From Verrucomicrobiota bacterium (lineage in GTDB: Bacteria; Verrucomicrobiota; Kiritimatiellia; SS1-B-03-39; UBA6053), in assembly GCA_020831625.1 (NCBI GenBank), contig JAFIGD010000016.1:26261-90260 (forward strand): a stretch of DNA of 64,000 nucleotides, given 5' to 3'. Shown one piece after another: positions 36,818 through 45,631 of the stretch (position 1 is the stretch's first letter; every line of letters starts with the position of its first letter). The notes under the pieces are model-generated. The model ran no database searches. It was not told the origin of the DNA and was given only the letters and a program-made list of their open reading frames with translations. The translations under genes were made by a program, and so were the position numbers.

Positions 36818-37666
36818 TCAGGGTGCCCCGGGCGAATCGGATTCCAGCAGTTCCGGCATCACCCGCAACGGATCGCCGGCCTGGTGCAGCGCCGGATGAC
36901 AATTCAGCAGTCCGCGCGTGTACGGATGCGAGGGCGTCCGCAGAATGTCGGCGGTCCTCCCCTGCTCCACCATCACCCCGCGCCGCATCACCGCAAGGTG
37001 TTCACAGACATCCGCGACCACCGCAAGATCGTGACTGATGAACAGCACCGCGGTGCCGTGCTCGCGCTGCAGGGTTTTAATCAAATCCAGAATCTGCCGC
37101 TGTACGGTCACATCCAGAGCGGTGGTCGGTTCGTCGGCAATCAGCAGCGCCGGCCGGGTGATCATGGCCATGGCGATCATCACCCGCTGGCGCATGCCGC
37201 CCGAAAACTCATGCGGCCAGGCGCGGGACCGCTTTTCCGCCTCCGGTATGCCGACCGCCTCCATGGCATCGACCGCCCGAATCCGGGCCTGTTTTCGGCT
37301 GAGTCCCTCGTGAATTCTCAACGGCTCCGCAATCTGATCCACGATGCGGTGATACGGATTGAGGGAGGTCATCGGATCCTGAAAAATCATGCTGATCTCT
37401 TTTCCGCGAATCTTCCGCAGCGTTTCCGCCGGCGCATCCAGCATCGATACCCCTTTAAACATCGCTTTGCCCGAAATCCTCGCCGGAGGCGACGGCACCA
37501 GGCCCATAAGACAGGACACGCAGACCGATTTTCCGCTGCCGCTTTCGCCCACGATCCCCAGAGTTTCTCCCGCCTCCAGCGAAAAGCGTACCTGATCCAC
37601 GGCCGTGAATTCTCCGGTGCGGAGCGGAAACACCACCGAAAGCGGATCGACGGAGAGCAGGCTCAC
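36818..37666 (-). CDS. oppD: Oligopeptide/dipeptide ABC transporter ATP-binding protein (OppD/DppD)
   Basis: A 282-residue ABC ATPase. Walker A GESGSGKS, Q-loop IFQDPMTSLNP, signature FSGGMRQRVMIAMAM, Walker B LLIADEPTTALDVT and H-loop FISHDLAVV are all intact. The ending HPYTRGLLNCHPAL is that of the Opp/Dpp subfamily. I set the GTG start at 37666, which overlaps the oppC stop (GTGA) and follows GGAGGGA; the frame extending further upstream lies within oppC. No second ATPase (OppF/DppF) is in the cluster, so OppD may act as a homodimer or pair with an ATPase encoded elsewhere. Confidence 0.92.
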   Translation of the reverse strand: MSLLSVDPLSVVFPLRTGEFTAVDQVRFSLEAGETLGIVGESGSGKSVCVSCLMGLVPSPPARISGKAMFKGVSMLDAPAETLRKIRGKEISMIFQDPMTSLNPYHRIVDQIAEPLRIHEGLSRKQARIRAVDAMEAVGIPEAEKRSRAWPHEFSGGMRQRVMIAMAMITRPALLIADEPTTALDVTVQRQILDLIKTLQREHGTAVLFISHDLAVVADVCEHLAVMRRGVMVEQGRTADILRTPSHPYTRGLLNCHPALHQAGDPLRVMPELLESDSPGAP

Positions 37667-38535
37667 CGCCGTCCCTCCGTCCGCCGCGGATCCAGCGCGT
37701 CGCGCAGGCCGTCGCCGAGAAAATTCAGCGCGAAAAGGGTCAGGGACAGGGCGATCGACGGCGCGAGCATTTGACCGGGCGCGTCCTCCATCTGGGCCAC
37801 GCCCTCTTTGATCAGACTGCCCCACGAGGCCATGGGCGGCTGCACGCCCAGCCCCAGAAAACTCAGGAACGCCTCCAGCAGCATCACCCCGGGAATGGTC
37901 AGGGTCACATAGATCAGAATCGTTCCCAAAACGTTCGGCAAGACATGTTTAAACAGTGTCCGGGCCTGACTGTATCCCAGCACCTGACAGGCCTCGATAA
38001 ACTCCTGTTGACGCAGCCCCATCACCTGCCCCCGGACAATCCGCGCCATGGTCAGCCACTCCACCGCCCCGATGGCCACAAACAGCAGCAGAATGTTCCG
38101 CTCAAACAGCGTGATCAACAGAATCACAAACAGGGTGAACGGCAGCGCATAGAGCACATCCACAATCCGCATCATCACCGCGTCGGTTTTGCCGCCCATA
38201 TACCCGCTGATGCCGCCGTAGGTCACCCCGATCACCAGCGACACCAGAGTCGCGGCCAGGGCCACCGCAAAGGAAATACGACCGCCGACGAGGATACGGG
38301 TCAGCAAATCCCGCCCGAGTTCATCGGTTCCCAGCCAGTGGGTTCCGTCCGGCGGTGCGTTGGTGTTGAACAAATCCTGCTCATAGTACGTGAACGGGCT
38401 GATCCAGGGACCCACCACACAGGCCCCGGCGGTCAGACAGAGCAGTAAAAGACCCGCGACCGCCATGCGGTTGCGGATCAGCCGCGCCCAGGCGTCCCGG
38501 CGCAGGGAATACGCGGCCGCCCCCCTACCCTTCAT
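37663..38535 (-). CDS. oppC: Oligopeptide ABC transporter permease OppC
   Basis: A 290-residue inner-membrane permease with six hydrophobic segments. GTDELGRDLLTRILVGGRIS (about residues 69-88) is the OppC/DppC signature, and the ATPase-contact EAA loop EACQVLGYSQARTLFKHVLPN is in the usual place. Overlaps oppB by 11 bases and oppD by 4, so all three are coupled. With the two OppA-type proteins at 7.7-11.1 kb it could form a complete peptide importer. Confidence 0.93.
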   Translation of the reverse strand: MKGRGAAAYSLRRDAWARLIRNRMAVAGLLLLCLTAGACVVGPWISPFTYYEQDLFNTNAPPDGTHWLGTDELGRDLLTRILVGGRISFAVALAATLVSLVIGVTYGGISGYMGGKTDAVMMRIVDVLYALPFTLFVILLITLFERNILLLFVAIGAVEWLTMARIVRGQVMGLRQQEFIEACQVLGYSQARTLFKHVLPNVLGTILIYVTLTIPGVMLLEAFLSFLGLGVQPPMASWGSLIKEGVAQMEDAPGQMLAPSIALSLTLFALNFLGDGLRDALDPRRTEGRR

Positions 38536-39469
38536 GCCGCCCCTTCCCGCCGGTCATGCGGATGCGCGGATTAAGCGCCGCCAGTGCCACATCCACCAGG
38601 GTGTTAAAAAACACCATAAACGAACCGAACAGCAGCACACAGCCAAGAATCACAAACTGATCCCGGTTCAAGGCCGCGTTGACAATCGTTTCCCCCAGCC
38701 CCGGAATAAAAAAGATCTGCTCCACCACAAACGCCCCGGTGAGCAGACCCGCCGCCGCAGGGCCCAGAAAACTCACCACCGGCTGCACCCCTCCCCGCAG
38801 CGCGTGCTTCACCAGAATTCCCGCCTCCGAGAGTCCTTTGGAGCGCGCGGTGCGGATATAATCCCGGGTCAGTTCCTCCAACATGCCGCCCCTTGCCAGC
38901 CGGGCGATGTAGGAGGCGTAAGTCGACCCCAGGGTAATGACCGGCAGAATCCGGTCCGCCGGCGTGTGCCAGCCCATGACCGGCAGCCATTCCAGACGGA
39001 GACCGAAGATCAGCGCCAGCACCGGCCCCATCACCATCGCCGGAATACAGATCCCCAGCAAGGCCAGGGTCATGGCCACATGATCCCCCGCCCCGTTCGG
39101 TTTCACCGCCGCCAGCACTCCCAGCGTCAATCCCACAAACACCGCGTACAGCAGCGACCAGAAGCCCAGCTCCAGCGACACCGGCAGCTTGGCCAGAATC
39201 AGTTCCGCCACCGTCCGTCCCGGCATCCGCAAGCTGGGGCCGAAATCCCCGCGCACCACCCCCGACAGATACCGGAAAAACTGCACCGGCACCGGCTGAT
39301 CCAGACCGTACGCGCGGTTCAGCGCCTCCAGAGTTTGCGGAGGCAGTTCGCGTTCACTCGCGAAAGGACTGCCCGGCGCCAGCCGCACCAGCAAAAAGCT
39401 CAGCGCCGCCAGCACAAAAAGCGTGGGCAGCGCCTGAAAAAACAGTCGGTGAAAAAGAAAGCGGATCAC
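38525..39469 (-). CDS. oppB: Oligopeptide ABC transporter permease OppB
   Basis: A 314-residue permease with six hydrophobic segments. The N-terminus LFALAALSFLLVRLAPGSPF-like region, YGLDQPVPVQFFRYLSGVVRGDFG and the cytoplasmic loop YIRTARSKGLSEAGILVKHALR are OppB/DppB hallmarks. The start codon is GTG at 39469, with GGAGAGGT just upstream. It is the first gene of the minus-strand run oppB-oppC-oppD; two related palindromes 46-95 bases upstream may be operators. Confidence 0.93.
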   Translation of the reverse strand: MIRFLFHRLFFQALPTLFVLAALSFLLVRLAPGSPFASERELPPQTLEALNRAYGLDQPVPVQFFRYLSGVVRGDFGPSLRMPGRTVAELILAKLPVSLELGFWSLLYAVFVGLTLGVLAAVKPNGAGDHVAMTLALLGICIPAMVMGPVLALIFGLRLEWLPVMGWHTPADRILPVITLGSTYASYIARLARGGMLEELTRDYIRTARSKGLSEAGILVKHALRGGVQPVVSFLGPAAAGLLTGAFVVEQIFFIPGLGETIVNAALNRDQFVILGCVLLFGSFMVFFNTLVDVALAALNPRIRMTGGKGRHEG

Positions 39470-39514
39470 ACCTCTCCTGCATCATAGCGGACGCCCTTCG
39501 TCAAGCCTTACCCA

Positions 39515-39563
39515 TTTTTCCGACTCTCGGAAAACCGCCGATAAATTTTTCCGACAGTCGGAA
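39515..39563. promoter_or_regulatory. Pair of similar palindromes between oppB and the AbiE genes
   Basis: TTTTCCGA-CTC-TCGGAAAA at 39516-39534 and TTCCGAC-A-GTCGGAA at 39549-39563 share TTTTTCCGAC and TCGGAA, and their corresponding bases are 31 apart, about three helical turns. This is the layout of paired operators for a dimeric repressor. They could serve oppB (minus) or the AbiE operon (plus). Confidence 0.6.
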
Positions 39564-39616
39564 CCAACTCCAAAAACGCATTTTCCGCAGGGTGCAAATG
39601 TGAACAGCGATTTATG

Positions 39617-39646
39617 TTGACAAATACTACCCGTTTAGGGTAGTTA
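39617..39646 (+). promoter_or_regulatory. abiE promoter with palindromic operator
   Basis: TTGACA at 39617-39622 is a consensus -35. The palindrome ACTACCC-GTTTA-GGGTAGT (39626-39644) fills the spacer and runs into a weak -10 (TAGTTA, 39641-39646), 7 bases before the first ATG. AbiEi antitoxins repress their own promoter through inverted repeats, so this is a likely autoregulatory site. Confidence 0.6.
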
Positions 39647-39652
39647 TCGGAA

Positions 39653-40246
39653 ATGATAATGACTAATGAGAAAAGGCTCACGAAAATCGCCCCGGATGTC
39701 AATCAGGTATACACCCTGGATGATTTACGAGTGTTGTTTGGTGAATATTCGGACAGCGGTCTGTACAAGCTGGTCAACAAATTCATCTCGCAGGGAGTTT
39801 TAACCAAAATGGTGCGGGGCGTTTATGCCGGAGAGGGTGCTCAGTTGTTCCGGGTATGCCAGCGACTGCATCCCGAAGCATACTTAACGTGCACGACCGC
39901 TCTGGCAAAACATCTCCTCATTGGATCGATCCCCCAAAAGCAGGTCTATGCGGCGCGTGTCGGCCGTCCGAGGCGATATCAGACGCCCCTCGGGGCGGTG
40001 AATGTGCTCAGTTTGAAACCTGAACTGTATTTCGGCTTCAAGATCGAAGAAGGGCTTCGCATTGCGGAGCCGGAAAAGGCGTATCTGGATGCATGGTATT
40101 TCACGTTCAAAGGCGCGAAATTTTCATTCGATTTAAGTTCGGATGTAGCAGTCGAGGATTTGGACCGTAAGCGTCTGAGTGATTATCTTTCCGAATACGA
40201 CCGCCGATTTATTCATTACTTCAAAAACAAGGAAGGTATGGGATGA
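39653..40246 (+). CDS. abiEi: AbiEi-type antitoxin / transcriptional regulator
   Basis: A 197-residue protein. Residues 18-55 form a winged-helix-like start (VYTLDDLRVLFGEYSDSGLY, KLVNKFISQGVLTKMVRGVY), the pattern of AbiEi N-terminal DNA-binding domains, followed by the family's C-terminal region with LTCTTALAKHLL and RIAEPEKAYLDAWYF. In type IV AbiE systems it represses the operon and counteracts the nucleotidyltransferase toxin. It overlaps the next gene by 4 bases (ATGA). Base composition is visibly more AT-rich than in the neighbouring operons, consistent with transfer. An in-frame ATG at 39659 is an alternative start. Confidence 0.8.
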   Translation: MIMTNEKRLTKIAPDVNQVYTLDDLRVLFGEYSDSGLYKLVNKFISQGVLTKMVRGVYAGEGAQLFRVCQRLHPEAYLTCTTALAKHLLIGSIPQKQVYAARVGRPRRYQTPLGAVNVLSLKPELYFGFKIEEGLRIAEPEKAYLDAWYFTFKGAKFSFDLSSDVAVEDLDRKRLSDYLSEYDRRFIHYFKNKEGMG

Positions 40247-40953
40247 CCGCCGAGGAAAAACTTCTTTTTGAAATTATCAATCGACTTCATGATCGTTTTG
40301 GAAAACATGCGATATTGAGAGGCGGTATGGTTCTCCGCATTCTGGGCTGCGAACGATACACAAATGATGTCGACTATGTGTTCGTCCCCTATACCTCAAA
40401 AATGGACATCGTGGAGGACGTCCTCGCAGCTTTGCAGGCAATTCCCGGGATCATCCTGAATCACAGCATGAATTCCAAGTGTCTCCGAATCAAGGTGTTT
40501 CAGGGAAAGACCGCCGTGCAGGTGGAGATCAAAACCGCGATGGCGGAGTCGGTGATTGTGCTGAGCACCAAGTATCTGGCGGAGCAGATGGGGCTGCCGC
40601 CCAGGCTTCTTCCGGTTGTGGATCTTTCGCTGGCGCTTGCGGATAAGTTGGCCGCATGGAACGAACGCCGTTTGCCCAGAGATCTCTATGATGTGTTTTT
40701 CTTTCTTCGTATGGGCATCCGTCCGGATTCAGACCGGCTTGAAAAAAGATTGCTGAAACCGCAATATTCAAAACTGGTGAAGGACAACGACCGGTTCCAC
40801 GGATCCGATCCACAAACATTTTACCCGTTTTTGAGAGAAAAAATCATGTTGCTGGATGAAAATGATTTTCTTACGTCGCTGGCGGACATCCTGCCCAATG
40901 ATGAATTGCAGGGACTCTTTCTTCGACTGCGTGCCGAAGTCGCGAAACTTTAA
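40243..40953 (+). CDS. abiEii: AbiEii-type nucleotidyltransferase toxin
   Basis: A 236-residue member of the AbiEii/DUF1814 nucleotidyltransferase-like family. Motif 1 ILRGGMVLRILG, motif 2 YTNDVDYVF with the two metal-binding Asp residues, and motif 3 ALADKLAAWNERRLPRDLYDVFFFL (Lys and RD..D) are in the expected order. Related toxins bind GTP or transfer nucleotides to tRNA and halt growth, often after phage infection. It overlaps the antitoxin gene by 4 bases, the canonical order. The pair stands alone between opp and rib operons, with no integrase or other defence gene nearby. Confidence 0.8.
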   Translation: MTAEEKLLFEIINRLHDRFGKHAILRGGMVLRILGCERYTNDVDYVFVPYTSKMDIVEDVLAALQAIPGIILNHSMNSKCLRIKVFQGKTAVQVEIKTAMAESVIVLSTKYLAEQMGLPPRLLPVVDLSLALADKLAAWNERRLPRDLYDVFFFLRMGIRPDSDRLEKRLLKPQYSKLVKDNDRFHGSDPQTFYPFLREKIMLLDENDFLTSLADILPNDELQGLFLRLRAEVAKL

Positions 40954-41020
40954 ATTACCAAATCGACATAAGACCCGCCTCCCGGATTTTCCGGTCATGC
41001 GTGGATGGCTTGTATGCGGA

Positions 41021-41956
41021 TTACCGCGGCGCGGGCAGGGTTCTGCCGTCCACGCCTTCGCGGGCCTGGACGGCGGCGAGCACTTTGGGGACGTACATGC
41101 GGGTTTCGGTGGGGAGATGGGGCGCGATGGCCTCGAAGGAATTGCCGTGACGCCGCATGAGGCCCGATACCCTCCCCTGCCCCGCATTGTAGGCGGCGAG
41201 TACCAGCGGCCAATCCTGAAATCGTCCGTAAAGCTGCCGCAGGTATCGGGCGGCGGCGTCCGCGCTTTTTTCGGGATCCGTCCGCTGATCCACCGGGCTG
41301 AGTTCCAGTCCCAGACTCTCCCCGGTGCGGGGCATGAATTGGAACAAACCGACCGCGCCCACCGGACTGCGGGCCTCGGGGTTGAACGAGGATTCCACTT
41401 CGGCGATCCACACCCATTCCGGGGGAACTCCGCGGCGTTCGAACACGGGTTTCAACATCGGCACCAGCGCCTCCGCCGTGCGCGGGGCCGGTCGGGCCCG
41501 CATGCGGTTCTGCCACAGAACATTCTGATTGGGAGGCGGCCGCGGCGGCGCGGGGGCTGCCCGGGGCCCGGGTGCGGGCGTTCGCTGACCCAGAATCAGA
41601 AAACGGGCGAGGTCGGTGTAATCCAGCCGCTGAAACAGCCAGTCGGCATAGGGGGTCCATTCCTGCACGTCGGCAATTGCGCGGTGCGCCTCGCGCGCCA
41701 TGGGTGCCCAGTCCGACAAATCCTGCAGCGTGCCGGTGCGGATCACCTGCTCCAAATGACGCAGTTGCAACAGCCATCCGTCCACGTCCCGGATGTCCAA
41801 TTGCACATCAAACTCCTCCTCGAGAACCGGAACCCACTCGTGAACCTGCTGCCGGATCCAGTTCCAGTCCAAATCGAGATCCAGATCCTGGGGCTCCTGT
41901 CCGAAACCCGGCAGCCCCGCCAGAAAAAGCGTCAAACAAAGAATCCGCTTACGCAT
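41021..41956 (-). CDS. Lytic transglycosylase, SLT domain (Slt/MltE type)
   Basis: A 311-residue exported protein. Signal peptide MRKRILCLTLFLAGLPGFG, then an acidic helical region and a proline-rich linker (PAPGPRAAPAPPRPPP), then the SLT domain: catalytic Glu in WIAEVESSFNPEA, SPVGAVGLFQFMPRTG and VLAAYNAGQGRV. It cleaves glycan strands of peptidoglycan with 1,6-anhydro-muramyl formation. Its first 8 bases overlap the end of ribE, so it is the last gene of the riboflavin operon, an unusual passenger. Confidence 0.9.
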   Translation of the reverse strand: MRKRILCLTLFLAGLPGFGQEPQDLDLDLDWNWIRQQVHEWVPVLEEEFDVQLDIRDVDGWLLQLRHLEQVIRTGTLQDLSDWAPMAREAHRAIADVQEWTPYADWLFQRLDYTDLARFLILGQRTPAPGPRAAPAPPRPPPNQNVLWQNRMRARPAPRTAEALVPMLKPVFERRGVPPEWVWIAEVESSFNPEARSPVGAVGLFQFMPRTGESLGLELSPVDQRTDPEKSADAAARYLRQLYGRFQDWPLVLAAYNAGQGRVSGLMRRHGNSFEAIAPHLPTETRMYVPKVLAAVQAREGVDGRTLPAPR

Positions 41957-42599
41957 GATTGGCCCCCTCCCGCTGAAAACGCTCCCAGGTCCAGCCGCCG
42001 GGCAACTGACCCCGGGCCGCTTCCCGCCGCACGATTTTGCAAATCATATCCGCCTCCAGGTTGATCGCATCGCCCGCCTGGAGCGCGCCCCAGTTGGTTT
42101 CCCGAAGCGTGGTCGGAATCAAATGCACCGCGAACGAATCCTCGAGCAGTTCCGCCACCGTCAGGCTGATGCCGTCACACGCGATCGACCCCTGCTCCAC
42201 CAAATTCAGGTACACCGACTCCGGCGCGGAAATCTCCACCCGCAAATCGCCGCCAGCCCCGGTGATGCTTCGCACCGTTCCCCGGGCGTCCACATGTCCC
42301 GACACCAAATGACCGCCCAGGGCATCCCCGTACCGCAGCGCCCGCTCCAGGTTAACGGTTCCGCCTTCCGTGAGCGCGCCCAGATTGGTCTTGCGCAGGG
42401 TCTCCTCCAGCACATCAAACACCAGCGCGCCCGAGGCTTCGCGGTCCGCCAGGGTCAGACACACCCCGTTCACGGCGATGCTCTCCCCGTCCTCAAAGGG
42501 ACGCTCCCAGGGGTCGATCTCCAAAAACAGCCGCTTGCCGCCCGAGCGTTCATCGATTCGGCGGACGGTTCCTTTTTTCTGAATAATTCCGGTAAACAT
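41949..42599 (-). CDS. ribE: Riboflavin synthase, alpha subunit
   Basis: A 216-residue enzyme that dismutates two 6,7-dimethyl-8-ribityllumazine molecules to riboflavin. The start MFTGIIQKKG is invariant in the family. Two lumazine-binding repeats are seen, VNGVCLTLADRE in the first barrel and CDGISLTVAELL in the second, with HLVSGHVDARG between. It follows ribD after 12 bases. Confidence 0.95.
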   Translation of the reverse strand: MFTGIIQKKGTVRRIDERSGGKRLFLEIDPWERPFEDGESIAVNGVCLTLADREASGALVFDVLEETLRKTNLGALTEGGTVNLERALRYGDALGGHLVSGHVDARGTVRSITGAGGDLRVEISAPESVYLNLVEQGSIACDGISLTVAELLEDSFAVHLIPTTLRETNWGALQAGDAINLEADMICKIVRREAARGQLPGGWTWERFQREGANHA

Positions 42600-42611
42600 C
42601 GTGTTTGTTCC

Positions 42612-43700
42612 TCAGGATGGCATTGGAAAATAACGCGCAAAAAGATCCGCGCCCAGTTCTTCACAGCTGACGCGGGTCAGGCGCGGGGCGTCGGCAAACA
42701 GGTACTCGGCGGCGACCGCCGGACGGCCGCCGCGCCCCAACAGCATCGGAGCCTGAAACCAGAAGAGTTCCCGCACAAGGTGTTGATCCAACAGCGCCGC
42801 CGACAGTTTGCCGCCGCCTTCACACAGAAGATGATGGATGGAACGCTTCGCAAGTTCCGGGAGGAATTCCTTCCAGAGCAAGACCCCGTTTCGCGTGGGG
42901 ACGTTCATCCAGCTCACACCGGCCGCGTCCAGAGCAGACCGCCGTTCCGCAGGGGCCTCCGGTCCCAGCAAACAAAGGGTGCGGTCCCGGAATTCATCGG
43001 TGAACACCTTGAGGGACAACGGCAGCGTGCCGGTGCGGTCCGGAACGATCCGCCAGGGACGGTGTCCATCCGAGGGACGCGGCTGCAGCGAGGGATTGTC
43101 CAGCCGCAGGGTTTCCGTGCCCGCCAGAATCGCGTCCGCCTCCCGCCGCAGGGCCTGCACCCGTTCCCGGGACTCGGGACCGGTGATCCACTGCGAGGTG
43201 CCGGCCGCGTCCGCGATCCGTCCGTCCAGACTTGTGGCCAGTTTCAGGCTGACATAGGGAAACCCGGTCCGCTGAACATGCGCAAACGCCCTGATCACAT
43301 CCCGGCACGCCTCCCCCAAAACATTCTCAAACACCTCAATGCCCGCCTCGCGGAGAATCGCATAGGCCCGCCCGGCGTGGGCCGGATTCGGATCGGTGCA
43401 GCCGATAGACACCCGCCGAATGCCGGCGGCTTTGATCGCCTCCGTGCAGGGCGGGGTTTTGCCGTGGGTGCAGCAGGGCTCCAGGGTCACATACAAATCC
43501 GCGCCCCGGGCCGCGTCCCCGGCATCCCGCAGCGCCATCGGTTCCGCATGGGGCTCGCCCGCTTTGGCATGAAAGCCTTTGCCCAACAGCCGGTCCTCTT
43601 TCACCACCACTGCACCGACCGCCGGATTGGGCGCGGTGAACCCCAACCCTTTTCGGGCTTCATCCACCGCAAGCCGCATCCAGTGTTCAGGCGGGTGCAT
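42612..43700 (-). CDS. ribD: Bifunctional pyrimidine deaminase / reductase RibD
   Basis: A 362-residue two-domain enzyme for the second and third steps from GTP to riboflavin. N-terminal deaminase with zinc ligands in HAEPMALRDAG and EPCCTHGKTPPC (CxH..C), then TDPNPAHAGRAY. The C-terminal reductase has PYVSLKLATSLDGRIA and SQWITGPESRERVQALR. Overlaps ftsY by 14 bases. Confidence 0.95.
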   Translation of the reverse strand: MHPPEHWMRLAVDEARKGLGFTAPNPAVGAVVVKEDRLLGKGFHAKAGEPHAEPMALRDAGDAARGADLYVTLEPCCTHGKTPPCTEAIKAAGIRRVSIGCTDPNPAHAGRAYAILREAGIEVFENVLGEACRDVIRAFAHVQRTGFPYVSLKLATSLDGRIADAAGTSQWITGPESRERVQALRREADAILAGTETLRLDNPSLQPRPSDGHRPWRIVPDRTGTLPLSLKVFTDEFRDRTLCLLGPEAPAERRSALDAAGVSWMNVPTRNGVLLWKEFLPELAKRSIHHLLCEGGGKLSAALLDQHLVRELFWFQAPMLLGRGGRPAVAAEYLFADAPRLTRVSCEELGADLFARYFPMPS

Positions 43701-44604
43701 TTCCCCCGTCCGTGGTCAGCATCGCATCCACAAACGCGTCCGCGTCAAAACGGACCAGATCCTCGGCCTGCTCGCCCAGTCCGGTGAACAGCACCGGGAT
43801 TTCCGGCAGTTCCCGCTGCACATTGAACAAAAAGCCGGCCTTGCTGCTGCCGTCGAGTTTGGTGATGACCAGACCGGTCAGCGGCACCGCCTCGTGAAAA
43901 ATTTTCGCCTGATTCAGCGAATTCTGGCCCAGACTCGCGTCCAGAATCATCCAGGTCTCATGCGGCGCGGCCGGATCGCGCTTCTGCAGGGCCCGGACCA
44001 TTTTTTTGAGTTCGTCCATGAGATGCGACTTGGTGTGCATGCGTCCGGCGGTGTCGATAAACAAAAGTTCCATGTCGCGGGCGATGGCGGCGTCCAGCGC
44101 GTCATAGGCCACGGCCGACGCGTCCGATCCCTGCCGTCCCGACACCACCGGAACCTTCAGCCGCTCCCCCCACAGGCGCAACTGCTCGGTGCCCGCGGCC
44201 CGGAAGGTGTCCGCCGCCCCCAGCATCACTTTGCGCTTCTGACCCGCCGCGCGGTGCGCGAGCTTGGCGCAGGTTGTGGTTTTTCCAGCGCCGTTCACCC
44301 CCAGCAGCAACACGCAGGTCGGCGAAATTGTGGTGGCGAACGGGTCATTCTCCGACATCAGCAGCTTGGCCCGAAGCCCGCGCCGGAGCACTTCGCGGGG
44401 CGAGTCGTTGCCGAACAGCTGATTCTGTTCGAGATCATCGATCAGTTCCGCCACCAGCCGCGGCGGCAGATCGGCGCGGATCAGCGCCACCTCCAGCTCC
44501 TCGAGGGTCAGTTCATCGACCGCGATGCCGTCGGACACCACCCCCTGAAGCACAGTGGAAAACACCGCCCGGGTTTTGCGAAGCGCATTGGACCAGCTTA
44601 CCAT
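43687..44604 (-). CDS. ftsY: Signal recognition particle receptor FtsY
   Basis: A 305-residue SRP-type GTPase that docks ribosome-SRP complexes at the membrane. Helical N domain (residues 1-95) without the long acidic A domain of E. coli; G domain with G1 GVNGAGKTTTCAKLA, DTFRAAGTEQL, G3 FIDTAGRMHTKSHLM and G4 TKLDGSSKAG, ending with GLGEQAEDLVRFDADAFVDA, which is diagnostic for FtsY over Ffh. It lies inside the rib operon, 4 bases after nusB and overlapping ribD. Confidence 0.95.
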   Translation of the reverse strand: MVSWSNALRKTRAVFSTVLQGVVSDGIAVDELTLEELEVALIRADLPPRLVAELIDDLEQNQLFGNDSPREVLRRGLRAKLLMSENDPFATTISPTCVLLLGVNGAGKTTTCAKLAHRAAGQKRKVMLGAADTFRAAGTEQLRLWGERLKVPVVSGRQGSDASAVAYDALDAAIARDMELLFIDTAGRMHTKSHLMDELKKMVRALQKRDPAAPHETWMILDASLGQNSLNQAKIFHEAVPLTGLVITKLDGSSKAGFLFNVQRELPEIPVLFTGLGEQAEDLVRFDADAFVDAMLTTDGGNAPA

Positions 44605-44608
44605 ACCG

Positions 44609-45070
44609 TCAAACCTCCGTTCGCTCGACCCCGTGCCGCAGCGGACGGTCCAGGGTGCGAATATACTTGTCCAGAATTCCGTTCACAAATTTTCCGCTTT
44701 CCTCGGAACTGAGTTCCTTGGCCAGCTGCACCGCCTCATTGACCGCCACCACCGGCGGCACATCCTCGCAGTAGAGCAGTTCGCAGAACGCCAGGCGCAA
44801 CACATTGCGGTCCACCCCGCCCATGCGGTGCAGGTCCCAGTTGTCGGCATAGCGCTTGATCTGCGCGTCAATGGTGTCCAGGTTCAGACTCACGCCGTCG
44901 ATCCGGGCTTCAAAAAACGCGGTCATTTTCTTGGAGAGTTTGCGCCGCTTGTCCTCAAGAAACAGCTCCAGCGCGTCCTCCCACGAATCGGTTTGATTGT
45001 AGTCGCGTTGAAAGAGAAACTGTATCGCCCAAAGGCGGAGAAGATGTCGGTTGGGTGCGCCGGTGCTCAT
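44609..45070 (-). CDS. nusB: Transcription antitermination factor NusB
   Basis: A 153-residue all-helical protein that binds boxA RNA with S10 in rRNA antitermination. RLWAIQFLFQRDY matches the RxxAlQaLYq start of the family and MGGVDRNVLRLAFCELLY, VVAVNEAVQLAKELSSEESGKFVNGILD is its conserved C-terminal half. It overlaps ribH by 4 bases; the ribH-nusB linkage is common in bacteria. Confidence 0.95.
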   Translation of the reverse strand: MSTGAPNRHLLRLWAIQFLFQRDYNQTDSWEDALELFLEDKRRKLSKKMTAFFEARIDGVSLNLDTIDAQIKRYADNWDLHRMGGVDRNVLRLAFCELLYCEDVPPVVAVNEAVQLAKELSSEESGKFVNGILDKYIRTLDRPLRHGVERTEV

Positions 45071-45594
45071 AGGATCGGAGAAAAGGTGGTGGAAACTTCA
45101 AGGGCGGCCCGGGCGGCATAGGCGCCGCGGCTTTCACGACCGCCAAGGCAACGGGCCTCGGCCTGTTCCAGAGTTCTCGCACTTACCACCGCATCGATCA
45201 CGGGACAATCCAATTCGAGGGAAAGCTTTGTCAGCGACTGCGTCAAACTGTTCATAATCAGGTCCGCGTGACGGGTCGCGCCCTCAATCACCACCCCGCA
45301 GGCGATCAGCGCGTCCAGCGATGTCCGGTCCGCCAGCCGCTGCAGGGCCAGAGGAATCTCAAAACTTCCCGGCACCCAGACGACCTCAATATCGGAGGCC
45401 TGAACCCCCGCCTCCGTCAGCGCCGCCACGGCGGAGGTGACCAGCGCGCCGGTCAGACCGATGTTAAATCTCGCCGCAACGATGCCGAAGCGGAGTCCGC
45501 TCCCGTCCAAACGCCCCTGATGCACCGTGACCCCCGGCAGTTCCGGAAGCCCCTCGGCGGGATTCTCATAAAAATGTTTTTCAGATGTGCTCAT
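45067..45594 (-). CDS. ribH: 6,7-dimethyl-8-ribityllumazine synthase
   Basis: A 175-residue enzyme that condenses the RibB and RibD/phosphatase products to lumazine. Motifs: GIVAARFNIGLTGAL, EVVWVPGSFEIPLALQRLA, LIACGVVIEGATRHADLI (substrate loop with the conserved His). A 34-residue N-terminal extension precedes the conserved core. Lies after ribBA, with a heptamer repeat array in the gap. Confidence 0.95.
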   Translation of the reverse strand: MSTSEKHFYENPAEGLPELPGVTVHQGRLDGSGLRFGIVAARFNIGLTGALVTSAVAALTEAGVQASDIEVVWVPGSFEIPLALQRLADRTSLDALIACGVVIEGATRHADLIMNSLTQSLTKLSLELDCPVIDAVVSARTLEQAEARCLGGRESRGAYAARAALEVSTTFSPIL

Positions 45595-45631
45595 AAGGTC
45601 TCAGGTTTTGCAGCTCAACGTTTCTATCCAC

